Below, piece after piece: positions 27,170-35,744 of a stretch of 64,000 nucleotides of DNA. The stretch covers positions 124,001 to 188,000 of the forward strand of contig CAVXZE010000010.1 in NCBI GenBank assembly GCA_963766175.1, given 5' to 3'. Numbering within the stretch: position 1 is the stretch's first letter; every line of letters begins with the position of its first letter. The stretch comes from CAVXZE01 sp963766175. GTDB lineage: Bacteria > Myxococcota_A > UBA9160 > UBA6930. Both the position numbers and the translations under genes were made by a program. The notes beneath the pieces are model-generated. The model ran no database searches and had not been told where the DNA came from. It worked only from the letters and a program-made list of their open reading frames with translations.

Positions 27170-28282
27170 TCATCCTTCGCGATTCTCGCGGGCCATGGCT
27201 TCGTCCAGCTTCCCTGGTGTTTCGAAGGCGATCGAAGAACGTTCGATCCGGTGCAGCTTCAATGACTCCTGAGTGCATACCAGGGTGCATACGCCACAGC
27301 CGATGCATTTCTCGAGGTCGACTCGTATCTGATCGGTTTCCTCGTCCAGGGACAAGGCTCCGAAGAGGCATCGATCCGCGCAGGTCTCGCAGCCGATGCA
27401 ATCTTCCCCGGGCTGGGGAGCGAAGTTGGAGGGAGCGAGGGCATCCGGATTGTCCCACACCAGCCTCCCCCGCGTCTGGGAGCAGCAGCAGCCACAGCAG
27501 AGGCAGATGAGCCGGTCGCCGACCTCCGCATTCAATGTTTGTCCGACCAGACCGAGCTCCACCATCTCGTCGAAGTACTCGATCGCCTGCTCCTTACTGA
27601 CTGGCTTGCCGAGGCCGAGCATCTCGAAATGCGTGGCAGCGGCACCCATCATGATGCAGGCCGCGATGGGAAATTCGTCCTTGCACTCGCGAGTTCCCAG
27701 CTTCTCGGTGCGGGTGCGGCATGGGCAGGGAACCAGCGCCAGCTGTTCCGACGAATGGTTCAGGATGTAGTCGTGAGCCTCCTCGGCTGCCAGGACTTTC
27801 TGGTCGGCCTCGATGGCTCGGGCGATCGGAATCACGCGGCCGGCGGGCGTGCCCTTCTTCACGGTCTGGTACTTCTTGTAGAATCCACTCTTGACGAAGT
27901 ACTCCTCGTGGAGCTTGGCCGCCTCGACGTCACCCTCTCGGGTCTCGGGGTAGAAGTGATGCATGTTGATCAGGAGGGGTATCGGGGGCAGGCAGTACAT
28001 GTTGCTCAAACCCATGACGCTGTTTCTCGAGTGCGCATCCGCCAGGATCCCGCTCACGTACTCGAGGCTCTTACCGGACGCCTCGGCCACGTCTTCGGCG
28101 GAGCTGAAGCTCGGGAGGACGTCCAGGTGCTGGAAGACTTCGGCTTCCTCCGGCGAATACACCAGCTTCAGGTGCTCGATGAAGGCGTCGTGGATACTTC
28201 CATCCGCGGCCTTGGGAGCGGTATGCGGCTCCTGCTCGTCGATCTTCTGGGCGATGCGGGCGTGTGCCGTCAGAGCTTCCAT
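27170..28282 (-). CDS. Cysteine-rich protein with two C-terminal [4Fe-4S] ferredoxin motifs
   Basis: A 370-residue electron-transfer protein. The C-terminus holds two classical motifs, Cys295/298/301/305 and Cys326/329/332/336, with the usual exchanged fourth cysteines. Upstream are two further Cys groups: CPC at 186-188 and CLCCGCCC at 260-267, a pattern known from ferredoxin-like proteins of anaerobic deltaproteobacteria and clostridia. The N-terminal about 90 residues are helical with a winged-helix flavour (AEDVAEASGKSLEYV). It sits between the amidohydrolase and the formate-dehydrogenase-like enzyme, and could link the molybdoenzymes to the dehydratase/reductase subunits. This electron-bridge role is inference. 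Confidence 0.75.
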   Translation of the reverse strand: MEALTAHARIAQKIDEQEPHTAPKAADGSIHDAFIEHLKLVYSPEEAEVFQHLDVLPSFSSAEDVAEASGKSLEYVSGILADAHSRNSVMGLSNMYCLPPIPLLINMHHFYPETREGDVEAAKLHEEYFVKSGFYKKYQTVKKGTPAGRVIPIARAIEADQKVLAAEEAHDYILNHSSEQLALVPCPCRTRTEKLGTRECKDEFPIAACIMMGAAATHFEMLGLGKPVSKEQAIEYFDEMVELGLVGQTLNAEVGDRLICLCCGCCCSQTRGRLVWDNPDALAPSNFAPQPGEDCIGCETCADRCLFGALSLDEETDQIRVDLEKCIGCGVCTLVCTQESLKLHRIERSSIAFETPGKLDEAMARENREG

Positions 28283-28324
28283 CTGTCGTCCTCTATCTGC
28301 GGTTGCGGCAGGCAGCCGATCCTC

Positions 28325-29341
28325 TCAGCGCGTTCCGATCCTTCGCTTGGGTTCGATCCCGATCAGCCTCGCCAGGTTCTCGCCGAAGATCTTGCGCCGG
28401 TCGTCGTCGGTGATGGCAGGGTAGCCGTAAGCCTCCTGCATGTCCTCGGGGATCTGGAACTCCCGGAAGCCCTTGACCGCCGCCGCGATCTGCACGCCGT
28501 AGCCTGCGCAGTCGGTTCCCCAGATGATTCGCTCGGGGGGCACGAAGCGGAGCGCCTCGCCGATGATCTTGGCGAACTTGCGGGGGGCCGAGATCGCCCA
28601 GGGGATCAGGAGAGAGAGGCTGGGATAGACGTTCGGATGCCCCAGGGCCACCATGTTGAGATCGTCGCAGTGGGGGTAGCCCATGTGGAAGGCCACTAGC
28701 TTGAGCTCGGGGAAGTCTCGGGCCACGTCGTCCAGAAGAATGGGCAGGGCGTACTTGCTCTTGCCCGGGGGCACCCAGCTGAAGCCGGTGTGGATGTCGA
28801 GAACGATCCCCAGCTCCTCGGCCTTCCGGTAGAAGGGCCAGAGATCGGGGTCGTTGATGTAGGTGTCCTCGGGCGGGTAGAACTTGAAGATCCGGGCGTC
28901 CCTCTCCTTGACCCAGTACTCGACCTCCCAGATGGCATTGTCGACTCCCCGGTGCTTGATGGGCGAGATGTTCGGCTGGTACATGAAGCGATCCGGATGC
29001 TTTTCGACGGCGGCGGCCATGTCGCCGTTGGAGACCCAGCGACTCGAGAATCCCGTCGTGTCCATCATCGACTCCGGAAGCAGGCAGCCGATGTCCACCC
29101 CGTAGCGGTCCATGGCGGCGAGCAGATCTTCCGGATCCGGAGTCTTGCTGAGATGGGCCGGGTCGATCCCATCCAGCGCGCCCTCTGGCGTTCCCAGCAA
29201 CAGGGGCCGCTTGATGTTCTCGATGGCGCGCCACCACATCTGTACGCCGGGGAAGTGCTCGAGCGACCCGATGTCGCCCACCAGGTGGAGTTCCGGGTCG
29301 ATCTTGAAGTAGTCGTCCTGCTCGAAGGTCGTGTCACTCAT
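28325..29341 (-). CDS. Amidohydrolase family 2 TIM-barrel metalloenzyme
   Basis: A 338-residue protein of the amidohydrolase-2 group (relatives include ACMSD decarboxylase and predicted metal-dependent hydrolases). Metal and catalytic candidates are His in LDIHTGFSW, His in FHMGYPH and Asp in IWGTDCAGYG, in the usual barrel order. The N-terminal HxH of the family is not obvious in ELHLVGDIG, so the metal site may be altered. Related proteins in ring-degradation clusters cleave or decarboxylate ring products. The ATG at 29341 follows AAGGAGGAC and is much better than the earlier in-frame start. It is 22 bp downstream of the BcrB-like gene. Confidence 0.8.
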   Translation of the reverse strand: MSDTTFEQDDYFKIDPELHLVGDIGSLEHFPGVQMWWRAIENIKRPLLLGTPEGALDGIDPAHLSKTPDPEDLLAAMDRYGVDIGCLLPESMMDTTGFSSRWVSNGDMAAAVEKHPDRFMYQPNISPIKHRGVDNAIWEVEYWVKERDARIFKFYPPEDTYINDPDLWPFYRKAEELGIVLDIHTGFSWVPPGKSKYALPILLDDVARDFPELKLVAFHMGYPHCDDLNMVALGHPNVYPSLSLLIPWAISAPRKFAKIIGEALRFVPPERIIWGTDCAGYGVQIAAAVKGFREFQIPEDMQEAYGYPAITDDDRRKIFGENLARLIGIEPKRRIGTR

Positions 29342-29363
29342 CAGAGTCCTCCTTGGTCCTGGG

Positions 29364-30512
29364 TCATTGGGTGCGCCGTTCTTCTCGGGCGAGCGTCTCG
29401 AGAAACGCCTGGACGCGCGTGCGCAGCTGCCCGACGCCTCCGGCCGCGGCATAGTCGCGTTCGAGCACGAGCACGGGGATCCCCGCTTCCTGCTTCAGCG
29501 AGCGTCGCAGCATCTCGATCTCGCCGCCCCAGAGGTCGCAGAACTTGAGCCGCTCGCAGATGATCCCGTCGACCCGGTACTGCCTCACCGCCTCGAGCAG
29601 ATGTGCCAGTCGCTTCGGATACTGGTCCAGCATCCGCGGACACGGCATGTGCTCGAGAATCCGTCGGGCGATCGCGTCGATCGGATCGGTTTCCTCGTCC
29701 GTCAGGTCTGCGAAGCTCTTGGATCCCCAGCAGAGCTGATCGGCGACGATGGAGGCGCCCATGGACTCGATCTGCTCGAGGTAGCCGGGCTCATCGAGGG
29801 CCCCGCCGAGTATCAGCAGGCGCGGGCCGGAGCTGGCGGGAGGAGGATTGCAGCGCTCGAGCTCCGCGAGACGCTGCTCGGCCAGTTGGTTGAATCGATC
29901 CTTGGGCATGCTGGCGCTGGCGACCGATAGAGCCAGCGCCTCGCTGCCCGTAAATCGAGGCGGGTCCTCGGCGCGCAGCGCGGAGGCCCGACCGAGCAGG
30001 ACTCGCGTCCGGTTGTGGAGCTGGATCGCCTCGGTGAGCGCCTCGCGCGAGATGCTCACGTTGAAGAAATCCTCGAGCTTCGCCTGCAGGTGCCGCAGCT
30101 GCCCCACCAGACGCGCGAAGGACTCCTCGCTGTTCAGGTGCGGGACGTCGAGGTAGTGGTTGAAGGGCGCCACCTCCTTGGCGGCGAAGATGTCGAAGAG
30201 ACGCCGGATGTGATCGCAGCTATTCGTGACCAGCAGGCCGTCCAGAAAAGCGAGATCGCCCTTCATCAGCCGGTTGAGGGTGTGCCGCACGAAGCGGCAG
30301 TTGAACGGGCCGAGGTACTGGTCGGCGTAGGAGGTATCCTCACTTCCCGTGCCCCGCAGCCGCAACGGCAGGACCCCCGCCGCCCACAGCAGCTCCTCCG
30401 GCGTGTGCGCGCAGAAGAACCCCACCACGGGACGGCCGGAGGCCTTCCACTCCCTGACGTAGTCGTTCTCGATCGGACCGGCGAGCCGGTTGAAGTCGAT
30501 CGCCTCTTCCAC
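29364..30512 (-). CDS. 2-Hydroxyacyl-CoA dehydratase/benzoyl-CoA reductase-type subunit A
   Basis: A 382-residue member of the HgdB/BcrB/FldC superfamily, whose members form the two-subunit low-potential core that dehydrates 2-hydroxyacyl-CoA or reduces benzoyl-CoA. Conserved Cys positions appear in FFCAHTPEELL (about residue 34), FNCRF, TNSCDHIRRLFD (about 98) and KFCDLWGGE (about 324), which should hold a [4Fe-4S] cluster or place it at the interface. The GTG start at 30512 lies 10 bp after the partner subunit. Sequence alone does not separate dehydratase from ring reductase. The ATP-dependent activator such enzymes need is not in this window. Confidence 0.85.
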   Translation of the reverse strand: MEEAIDFNRLAGPIENDYVREWKASGRPVVGFFCAHTPEELLWAAGVLPLRLRGTGSEDTSYADQYLGPFNCRFVRHTLNRLMKGDLAFLDGLLVTNSCDHIRRLFDIFAAKEVAPFNHYLDVPHLNSEESFARLVGQLRHLQAKLEDFFNVSISREALTEAIQLHNRTRVLLGRASALRAEDPPRFTGSEALALSVASASMPKDRFNQLAEQRLAELERCNPPPASSGPRLLILGGALDEPGYLEQIESMGASIVADQLCWGSKSFADLTDEETDPIDAIARRILEHMPCPRMLDQYPKRLAHLLEAVRQYRVDGIICERLKFCDLWGGEIEMLRRSLKQEAGIPVLVLERDYAAAGGVGQLRTRVQAFLETLAREERRTQ

Positions 30513-30522
30513 GGAACTTCCG

Positions 30523-31800
30523 CTACTCCATCACCGTCGTGAAGAACTCCTCGATCGTCTCGCGGATCGATTCGACGGAGCGGACGCGCGAGTCCATCCA
30601 GTCGAGATCGAAGGAACAGATCGGGATATCCCGCTCGCGACACGTTTCCTTCAGCAGACTCAGCCAGGCCCAGGCGTGCTTGCAGCCCGCGGGGGCCGGG
30701 AAGACGACGCAGTCGGCGCCGAGATCCACGTAGTCGCGCAGGAACTGCTCCCTCATTCTGTCCGCCGTCACCCGGAGGCGGCTCATGGTGGTCTCGAGGC
30801 CGCGCCGGGCCAGGTCCACCAGCATCGTGTCCAGGCTGGTGGTGTCGATCGGGTCCTCTCGGCAGAAGCTGCCCAGCTGGTCCATCAGCACCACGACGCT
30901 GAAGTTCTCTTCGAGCCACTCGTGCAACCCGAGGTCGAAGGTGATCGGAACGCAGTACCAGAACACGCGGTGCCTCTCCTCCGCGACCGCGCCTCGGCCT
31001 TCAGCGACGGCCCGCGCCGCATCGTCACGCAGGAACTCGAGATAGCCGGTGAGCTCCGGCGTACCGAGCTCGGTGGCCATCGCCATATAGGCGCCGGCTG
31101 TCACCGCACCCGCCTGGGGGCAGGGCCGGGCGCGTCTCAGCTCGAACAGCTCGAGGAAAGCCTCGGTGGCGCGGTTCGACTCCTCACACACCTCGCGCAG
31201 GCGGTCTGGATCGAGGCGGGTCCCGGTCTGCTCCTCCAGAAAGTCGATCAGCTTGCGGATCTCGCTCGCGTAGTACAGGTGTGCCTCGCGCGAGTCCTCC
31301 ACCGGAGCGTCGAGGCGAAAGACGGGACAGTCGGCGAGCTGCTCGAACATCTGGTATCCGATCCGCGAGCTGTCGCAGGGGGCGCTCCCCGTCACGATGA
31401 AGTCCGCCTTCGGCATCTCGTTCTTCAGCATCGCCCCGTAGATGAACTTGTCGAGCGCGCATAGCTCGGAAGGTACGCCGGCCGCCTCCGCGGTATCGAC
31501 GTACTCCCAGCACACCTCCGGCGCGGCGCGCGTCACCGTGACCGGATGGCTCTCGCCGAGGAAGGGGAGAATGTCCATGGCGAGGAAGAGCTCCGGGGTC
31601 AGACAGAAGCTGTACCAGCCGAGCTTCTTGTGCCGCTCATCCATGGCCCGGAAGGTCTCTTCATAGTGAGCAATCGCCAGCTCCAGACCGCCCGCGATCA
31701 GACGTCCGTGCGAAATCAGGTTCGCCCGAAGCATCTCCAGCGCGGGCTTGTACTGCGTCTCGACCTTCTCGCGCATGAAGCGCATCGGCGGTGCGCTCAT
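30523..31800 (-). CDS. 2-Hydroxyacyl-CoA dehydratase/benzoyl-CoA reductase-type subunit B
   Basis: A 425-residue partner of the preceding subunit, longer as in the larger subunits of this superfamily. Signature segments are GWYSFCLTPELFLAMDILP (about 61-79), the Cys in SELCALDKF, TGSAPCDSSRIGY (about 139-151) and PAPAGCKHAWAW (about 378-389). These Cys residues are the expected cluster ligands. Its gene lies 19 bp downstream of the flavoprotein gene and immediately upstream of subunit A, so the two are co-produced. Likely an acyl-CoA reductase or dehydratase component in the cytoplasm. Confidence 0.85.
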   Translation of the reverse strand: MSAPPMRFMREKVETQYKPALEMLRANLISHGRLIAGGLELAIAHYEETFRAMDERHKKLGWYSFCLTPELFLAMDILPFLGESHPVTVTRAAPEVCWEYVDTAEAAGVPSELCALDKFIYGAMLKNEMPKADFIVTGSAPCDSSRIGYQMFEQLADCPVFRLDAPVEDSREAHLYYASEIRKLIDFLEEQTGTRLDPDRLREVCEESNRATEAFLELFELRRARPCPQAGAVTAGAYMAMATELGTPELTGYLEFLRDDAARAVAEGRGAVAEERHRVFWYCVPITFDLGLHEWLEENFSVVVLMDQLGSFCREDPIDTTSLDTMLVDLARRGLETTMSRLRVTADRMREQFLRDYVDLGADCVVFPAPAGCKHAWAWLSLLKETCRERDIPICSFDLDWMDSRVRSVESIRETIEEFFTTVME

Positions 31801-31819
31801 TCTCTGACCCCTCGCTCTC

Positions 31820-32893
31820 TCACTCGCGCGTGAACGGGTTCAGCCCGACGGCCTGTTCGATCAGCCGGTTCACCTTGGTGCAGGACTCGATCTCGCCGGC
31901 GACCGCGTCCGGGTAGGACTCGAATGCAGAGCATCCCGACTCGACGGATCGCAGGACGCTCTCGCCCGCGGCTCTACCGGTCAAGAGGGCCGAGGTGATG
32001 CCTTCTCCGCAGCGGTTGAATCCGCCAGCCTCGCCGGCCAGAAGCAGGTTTCCTTCTCCCAGGCAGTAGTTTCCGGTCGCCGACATGTCGTGTATGGAGC
32101 ACCCGAACCGCTCCACCCTCTTCTCGATCAGGAGCCCGTGCTTCTCCTGGAGATGGGCGGTGAACCTCTTGAAGCAGTCCTTCACTGGATCCCCCTGGCG
32201 GGTACCGGTCACTGCGACGATGCGGCCGTCCTTGTGGAAGACGGTGGCGAAGTACCCGGTGATTGCCCTGTCGAAGAACAGGTAGAGCCACTCGGGCTCG
32301 AGATCGATCTCGCCGATGTACCACTCCTCGTAGTTCGGGATCAGGCGGAGTGTCCGCTCGAAGCCCCTCGAGACCGCACCGCGAACCGCCGATCGCGTAC
32401 CGTCCGCACCCACCAGGTATCGCGTTCTGACCTCGAGATCCTTCCCGCCTTGACGGAGTGCGAGGACCAGGTCGTCGCCGTCCCGGCGAAAAGCCCGAAA
32501 CAGGCACTCGTCGACGATGGAAGCTCCGCTCTCCCGGCAGAGCCAGTGATCCAACTTCGGACGACTGGCGTTGAGGCCGTCCTCGCCGAGGCCGGGACCG
32601 TCGTCGAAGACACTGAAAGGGGCATCGACGACGGGACTCTCCAGGGTGAGGAAGACCCGATTGCCGCGCACGCGCGTCGGCTCGCAGAGCACGTCCTTCG
32701 GGATGGGGCCGAAGCCGTCGGCGATCAACTTGCGGGCGCTGGGGAAGAGGATGCCGCTGCACATCTTGTATCGCGGCAGCTTGGCCTTCTCGATGATGAC
32801 GCACTCCAGGCCATGCCCGCGCATCGCCTGTGCAGCGGCCGCCCCGGCCGGCCCCGCGCCAACGATCACCACGTCATATCGGCTCTCGAACAT
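31820..32893 (-). CDS. FAD-dependent geranylgeranyl reductase-like oxidoreductase
   Basis: A 357-residue flavoprotein of the geranylgeranyl reductase/halogenase-like (GGR) group. The FAD-binding Rossmann motif VGAGPAG is at 11-17, followed by the Glu of IIEK that binds the adenosine ribose. The second FAD motif is LLAGEAGGFN (about 287-296), and the PRYKMCSG loop (about 41-48) is the usual family marker with a conserved Cys. Members reduce isolated C=C bonds or act as ferredoxin-dependent reductases. It abuts the acyl-CoA ligase gene with no bases between stop and start, so they are coupled. Reduction of a ring or side-chain double bond on the CoA-bound substrate is a plausible role. Confidence 0.8.
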   Translation of the reverse strand: MFESRYDVVIVGAGPAGAAAAQAMRGHGLECVIIEKAKLPRYKMCSGILFPSARKLIADGFGPIPKDVLCEPTRVRGNRVFLTLESPVVDAPFSVFDDGPGLGEDGLNASRPKLDHWLCRESGASIVDECLFRAFRRDGDDLVLALRQGGKDLEVRTRYLVGADGTRSAVRGAVSRGFERTLRLIPNYEEWYIGEIDLEPEWLYLFFDRAITGYFATVFHKDGRIVAVTGTRQGDPVKDCFKRFTAHLQEKHGLLIEKRVERFGCSIHDMSATGNYCLGEGNLLLAGEAGGFNRCGEGITSALLTGRAAGESVLRSVESGCSAFESYPDAVAGEIESCTKVNRLIEQAVGLNPFTRE

Positions 32894-34453
32894 TCAGTCT
32901 CCTCGCGCCTGGTCGTCCGTGTACCACTTCTTGACATCCTTCCGGAGGATCTTCCCCACCGTCGATTTCGGCAGCTCATCGACGAAGTCGACCGACCTCG
33001 GGCACTTGTAGCCGGCGATCCGTTCCCTGCAGAACGCGATCAACTCCTCGGCGGAGGCCGTTCGGCCGGGTTCGAGCGCCACCACACCCTTCACGGCTTC
33101 TCCCCACTTGGGGTCGGGCAGGCCGATCACGGCGACCTCGCGAACCGCCGGGTGCTCCTGCAGCGCGTTCTCCGTCTCCGTCGGGTGGACGTTCTCGCCG
33201 CCGGAGATGATCATGTCGCCCTTGCGATCGGTGAGGAAGAGGAAGCCGTCCTCGTCGAGGTAGCCGAGGTCGCCGGTCCAGAGCCAGCCGTCACGGAGCG
33301 CCTCGCGGGTTCGCTCGGGATCCCTCCAGTAGCCGAGCATCACGTTGGGTCCCCGGACGGTGATCTCGCCCTCCTCGCGGGTCCGGCACTCGCTGCCGTC
33401 CTCGCGGCAGATCCTCACCTCGACGTTGGCCAGGGGCTTCCCGACCGATCGACCCTGCGCGACGAGCTTTGGATCGCCTTCCAGAACGTAGTCGTCGGGA
33501 TTCAGGCTCGAGACCGCCGGAGCCGCCTCGGTGAGTCCGTAGCCCTTGCCGAAGCGCATTCCGAAGACCTCTTCGCAGCGCCGCATCGACTCGGGGGCCA
33601 TCGGAGCGCCGGAGACTGTGAAGCGGCCGACGAAGGAGAAGTCGAGCTTCTCGATTCCCGGGAGCGCCAACATCGACTCGTACACGGTCGGCACCAGGTT
33701 CACCAGCACCGGCTTCTCCCGGAGCAGCAGCTCGACGATCCGCTGGGGGTCGGCCCGTCTGCTGACGATCACGCAGCCGCCGAGGGCGTGGAACAGGAAT
33801 GCCTGCCAGTTGGCGATGTGGAAGAGGGGGAGGGCGTAGAGCGTGCGCGCGCCGCTGGCCTGCATGCCGATTCCGGCGATGGCCTCGACGGCAGCGAGGA
33901 GATTGCGGTGAGAGAGCATCACGCCCTTGGGGAGCCCGGTGGTTCCACCGGTGTACATCAGCACCGCGAGCCCGTCCTCGTCGAGGCCTTCCGAGCTGGG
34001 CTCCTCCGGGCTGCCCGCGGCGATGATCTCCTCGTAGGGAGTCATCTCGGTAGACCCGGTGACTCCGACGCCGATCAGCCGGTCGAGTCGCTCGATCTTG
34101 TCGCGAAGCAGAAGGGCGGTTTCCGCATGCCCCGGGTCCGCGATCAAGGCCACGGACTCCGAGTGGTCGACGATGTACCTGAGCTCCTCCTCGGAGAGGC
34201 GCCAGTTGAGGGGCACTGCGACCATGCCCGCCTTGGAGAGCGCGTAGTAGGCCTCCAGGTACTGGTGGCAGTTCTCGAGCACCAGGGCCACGTGGCTACC
34301 CCGGCGGAGCCCCAGGGAGCCGAGTCCGTTCGCGAGCCGGTTGACCCTCTCGTTGAGGAGGCCGTAGCTGAGGCGCGTCTCCTCGAAGACCACGGCCTCT
34401 GCGTCGGGCTGCTTGGCGGCCTGCTCGATCACCATGTCGCTCAGATAGGCCAT
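32894..34453 (-). CDS. Class I adenylate-forming acyl-CoA ligase
   Basis: A 519-residue CoA ligase. The P-loop YTGGTTGLPKGVMLSH (about 165-180), the YGLTEAAP adenine motif, the DRKGDMIISGGENV hinge and the catalytic Lys in PKSTVGKILRKD are complete. Length and the GGENV hinge resemble medium/short-chain or aryl-acid ligases. It probably performs the committing step of this operon by activating the carboxylic acid substrate. The ATG lies 9 bp after the acyl-CoA dehydrogenase stop, and its stop touches the next start. Confidence 0.9.
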   Translation of the reverse strand: MAYLSDMVIEQAAKQPDAEAVVFEETRLSYGLLNERVNRLANGLGSLGLRRGSHVALVLENCHQYLEAYYALSKAGMVAVPLNWRLSEEELRYIVDHSESVALIADPGHAETALLLRDKIERLDRLIGVGVTGSTEMTPYEEIIAAGSPEEPSSEGLDEDGLAVLMYTGGTTGLPKGVMLSHRNLLAAVEAIAGIGMQASGARTLYALPLFHIANWQAFLFHALGGCVIVSRRADPQRIVELLLREKPVLVNLVPTVYESMLALPGIEKLDFSFVGRFTVSGAPMAPESMRRCEEVFGMRFGKGYGLTEAAPAVSSLNPDDYVLEGDPKLVAQGRSVGKPLANVEVRICREDGSECRTREEGEITVRGPNVMLGYWRDPERTREALRDGWLWTGDLGYLDEDGFLFLTDRKGDMIISGGENVHPTETENALQEHPAVREVAVIGLPDPKWGEAVKGVVALEPGRTASAEELIAFCRERIAGYKCPRSVDFVDELPKSTVGKILRKDVKKWYTDDQARGD

Positions 34454-34462
34454 GGTCGGCTC

Positions 34463-35680
34463 CTAGTAGGACTTCGGCAGGCCCAGCATGCGGGCGATCA
34501 CATTGATCGCCATTTCGTCTGTGATGGGTGCGAACACCATCTGCTTGTAGTCGCGGAAGTGGCGCTGCATGTCGTACTCCATCGCGTATCCCCAGCCGCC
34601 CAGGATCTCCATCCCTTTGATGGCGCAGTACTCCGAGGCCCGCGCCGCCACCACCTTGGCCATCTGAGCCTGCACCACTGCCGACTGACCCGCGAGGGAG
34701 CGGGAGACGGTGCCGTAGATCAGGTTGCGGGCGTTCTCGATCTGGATGGCCATTTCCACCAGGTAGTTCTGGATGATCTGGAACTGGCCGATGGGCTTTC
34801 CGAAGGCCTTGCGCTCGAGGGCGTAGTCCAGCGCCAGCTTGTAGGCGGCCTTGGCGATTCCGAGGGAGAGGATCGAAGTGCTGACACGCTCTATGTTGAG
34901 GAGCGCGTTCATTCTGGGATCTCCCTTGGCGGCGCCGCCGACACTCTTTCCGGAACTCTTGCTTCCACCCCCTCCCACCAGGAATCGATAGGCCCCGTTC
35001 TTGGGCCCGACCAGGTTCTCCTTGGGGACGCGCGCGTTCTCCAGGAAGATCTCGCTGCAGGCGCAGGCGTGTATTCCCAGCTTGGGAATCTTCCGGATGG
35101 TGATGCCGGGGGTCTTGGCGTCCACCAGGAACACCGACCACGATTGGCTCTTGTCTTCCGCCTTGGGATCGGTGATGGCGATCACGATCAGGTAGTCCGC
35201 CACGTGGGCCGCGGTGATGAAGACCTTCTGGCCGTTCAAGACGTAGTGATCTCCGTCTTCGACGGCGGTGGTGCGGAGGGAGCCCAGGATGTCGGTGCCT
35301 CCCCCGGGCTCGGTCAGCGCCATGCACATCTTGACCTCGCCGGTGGCCAGCTTGGGCAGGAATTCCTCGCGCTGCTCGGGAGTTCCGAGCATGGCGATGA
35401 AGCCCTGTCCGAATCCGATCGAGGCCCCGATGGCCAGCATCACCGCCACCGAGGCCGTGGCGATCTCCTCCTGGATGATCAGGAACTCGTAGGGAGAGCT
35501 GGCCAGACTGCGATCGAAGATCCCGTGCTCCGCGAGCTTCTTCCACAGGTCGTCAGGGGGGAAGTCGCAGTTCTCGTCCATCCAGCGGACGTACTCCGGG
35601 CTGAGCTCATCCTCGCAGAACTTCTCGATCGAACCGCGCACCACCGCCAGGTGCTCTTCGTCCCATTCGTAATAGGGCAT
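34463..35680 (-). CDS. Acyl-CoA dehydrogenase-type flavoprotein
   Basis: A 405-residue acyl-CoA dehydrogenase fold. FAD and substrate segments are present: MALTEPGGGTDILGS (FAD/NAD region), LNGQKVFIT and the C-terminal LGGWGYAMEYDMQRHFRD motif. The usual catalytic Glu in the EGT-type motif near the C-terminus is missing (FAPITDEMA in its place). A Glu in LLNIERVST lies where isovaleryl- and long-chain acyl-CoA dehydrogenases keep their base, so activity may still be possible; this is inference from family knowledge. The ATG at 35680 has AGGGAGG upstream and is preferred over earlier openings. Confidence 0.87.
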   Translation of the reverse strand: MPYYEWDEEHLAVVRGSIEKFCEDELSPEYVRWMDENCDFPPDDLWKKLAEHGIFDRSLASSPYEFLIIQEEIATASVAVMLAIGASIGFGQGFIAMLGTPEQREEFLPKLATGEVKMCMALTEPGGGTDILGSLRTTAVEDGDHYVLNGQKVFITAAHVADYLIVIAITDPKAEDKSQSWSVFLVDAKTPGITIRKIPKLGIHACACSEIFLENARVPKENLVGPKNGAYRFLVGGGGSKSSGKSVGGAAKGDPRMNALLNIERVSTSILSLGIAKAAYKLALDYALERKAFGKPIGQFQIIQNYLVEMAIQIENARNLIYGTVSRSLAGQSAVVQAQMAKVVAARASEYCAIKGMEILGGWGYAMEYDMQRHFRDYKQMVFAPITDEMAINVIARMLGLPKSY

Positions 35681-35744
35681 GGCTTGGCCTCCCTGTGGGT
35701 TCTCTCTGGTTGGCTCTTCTCCGCCTCCCCCGATCCAGTTCAGG

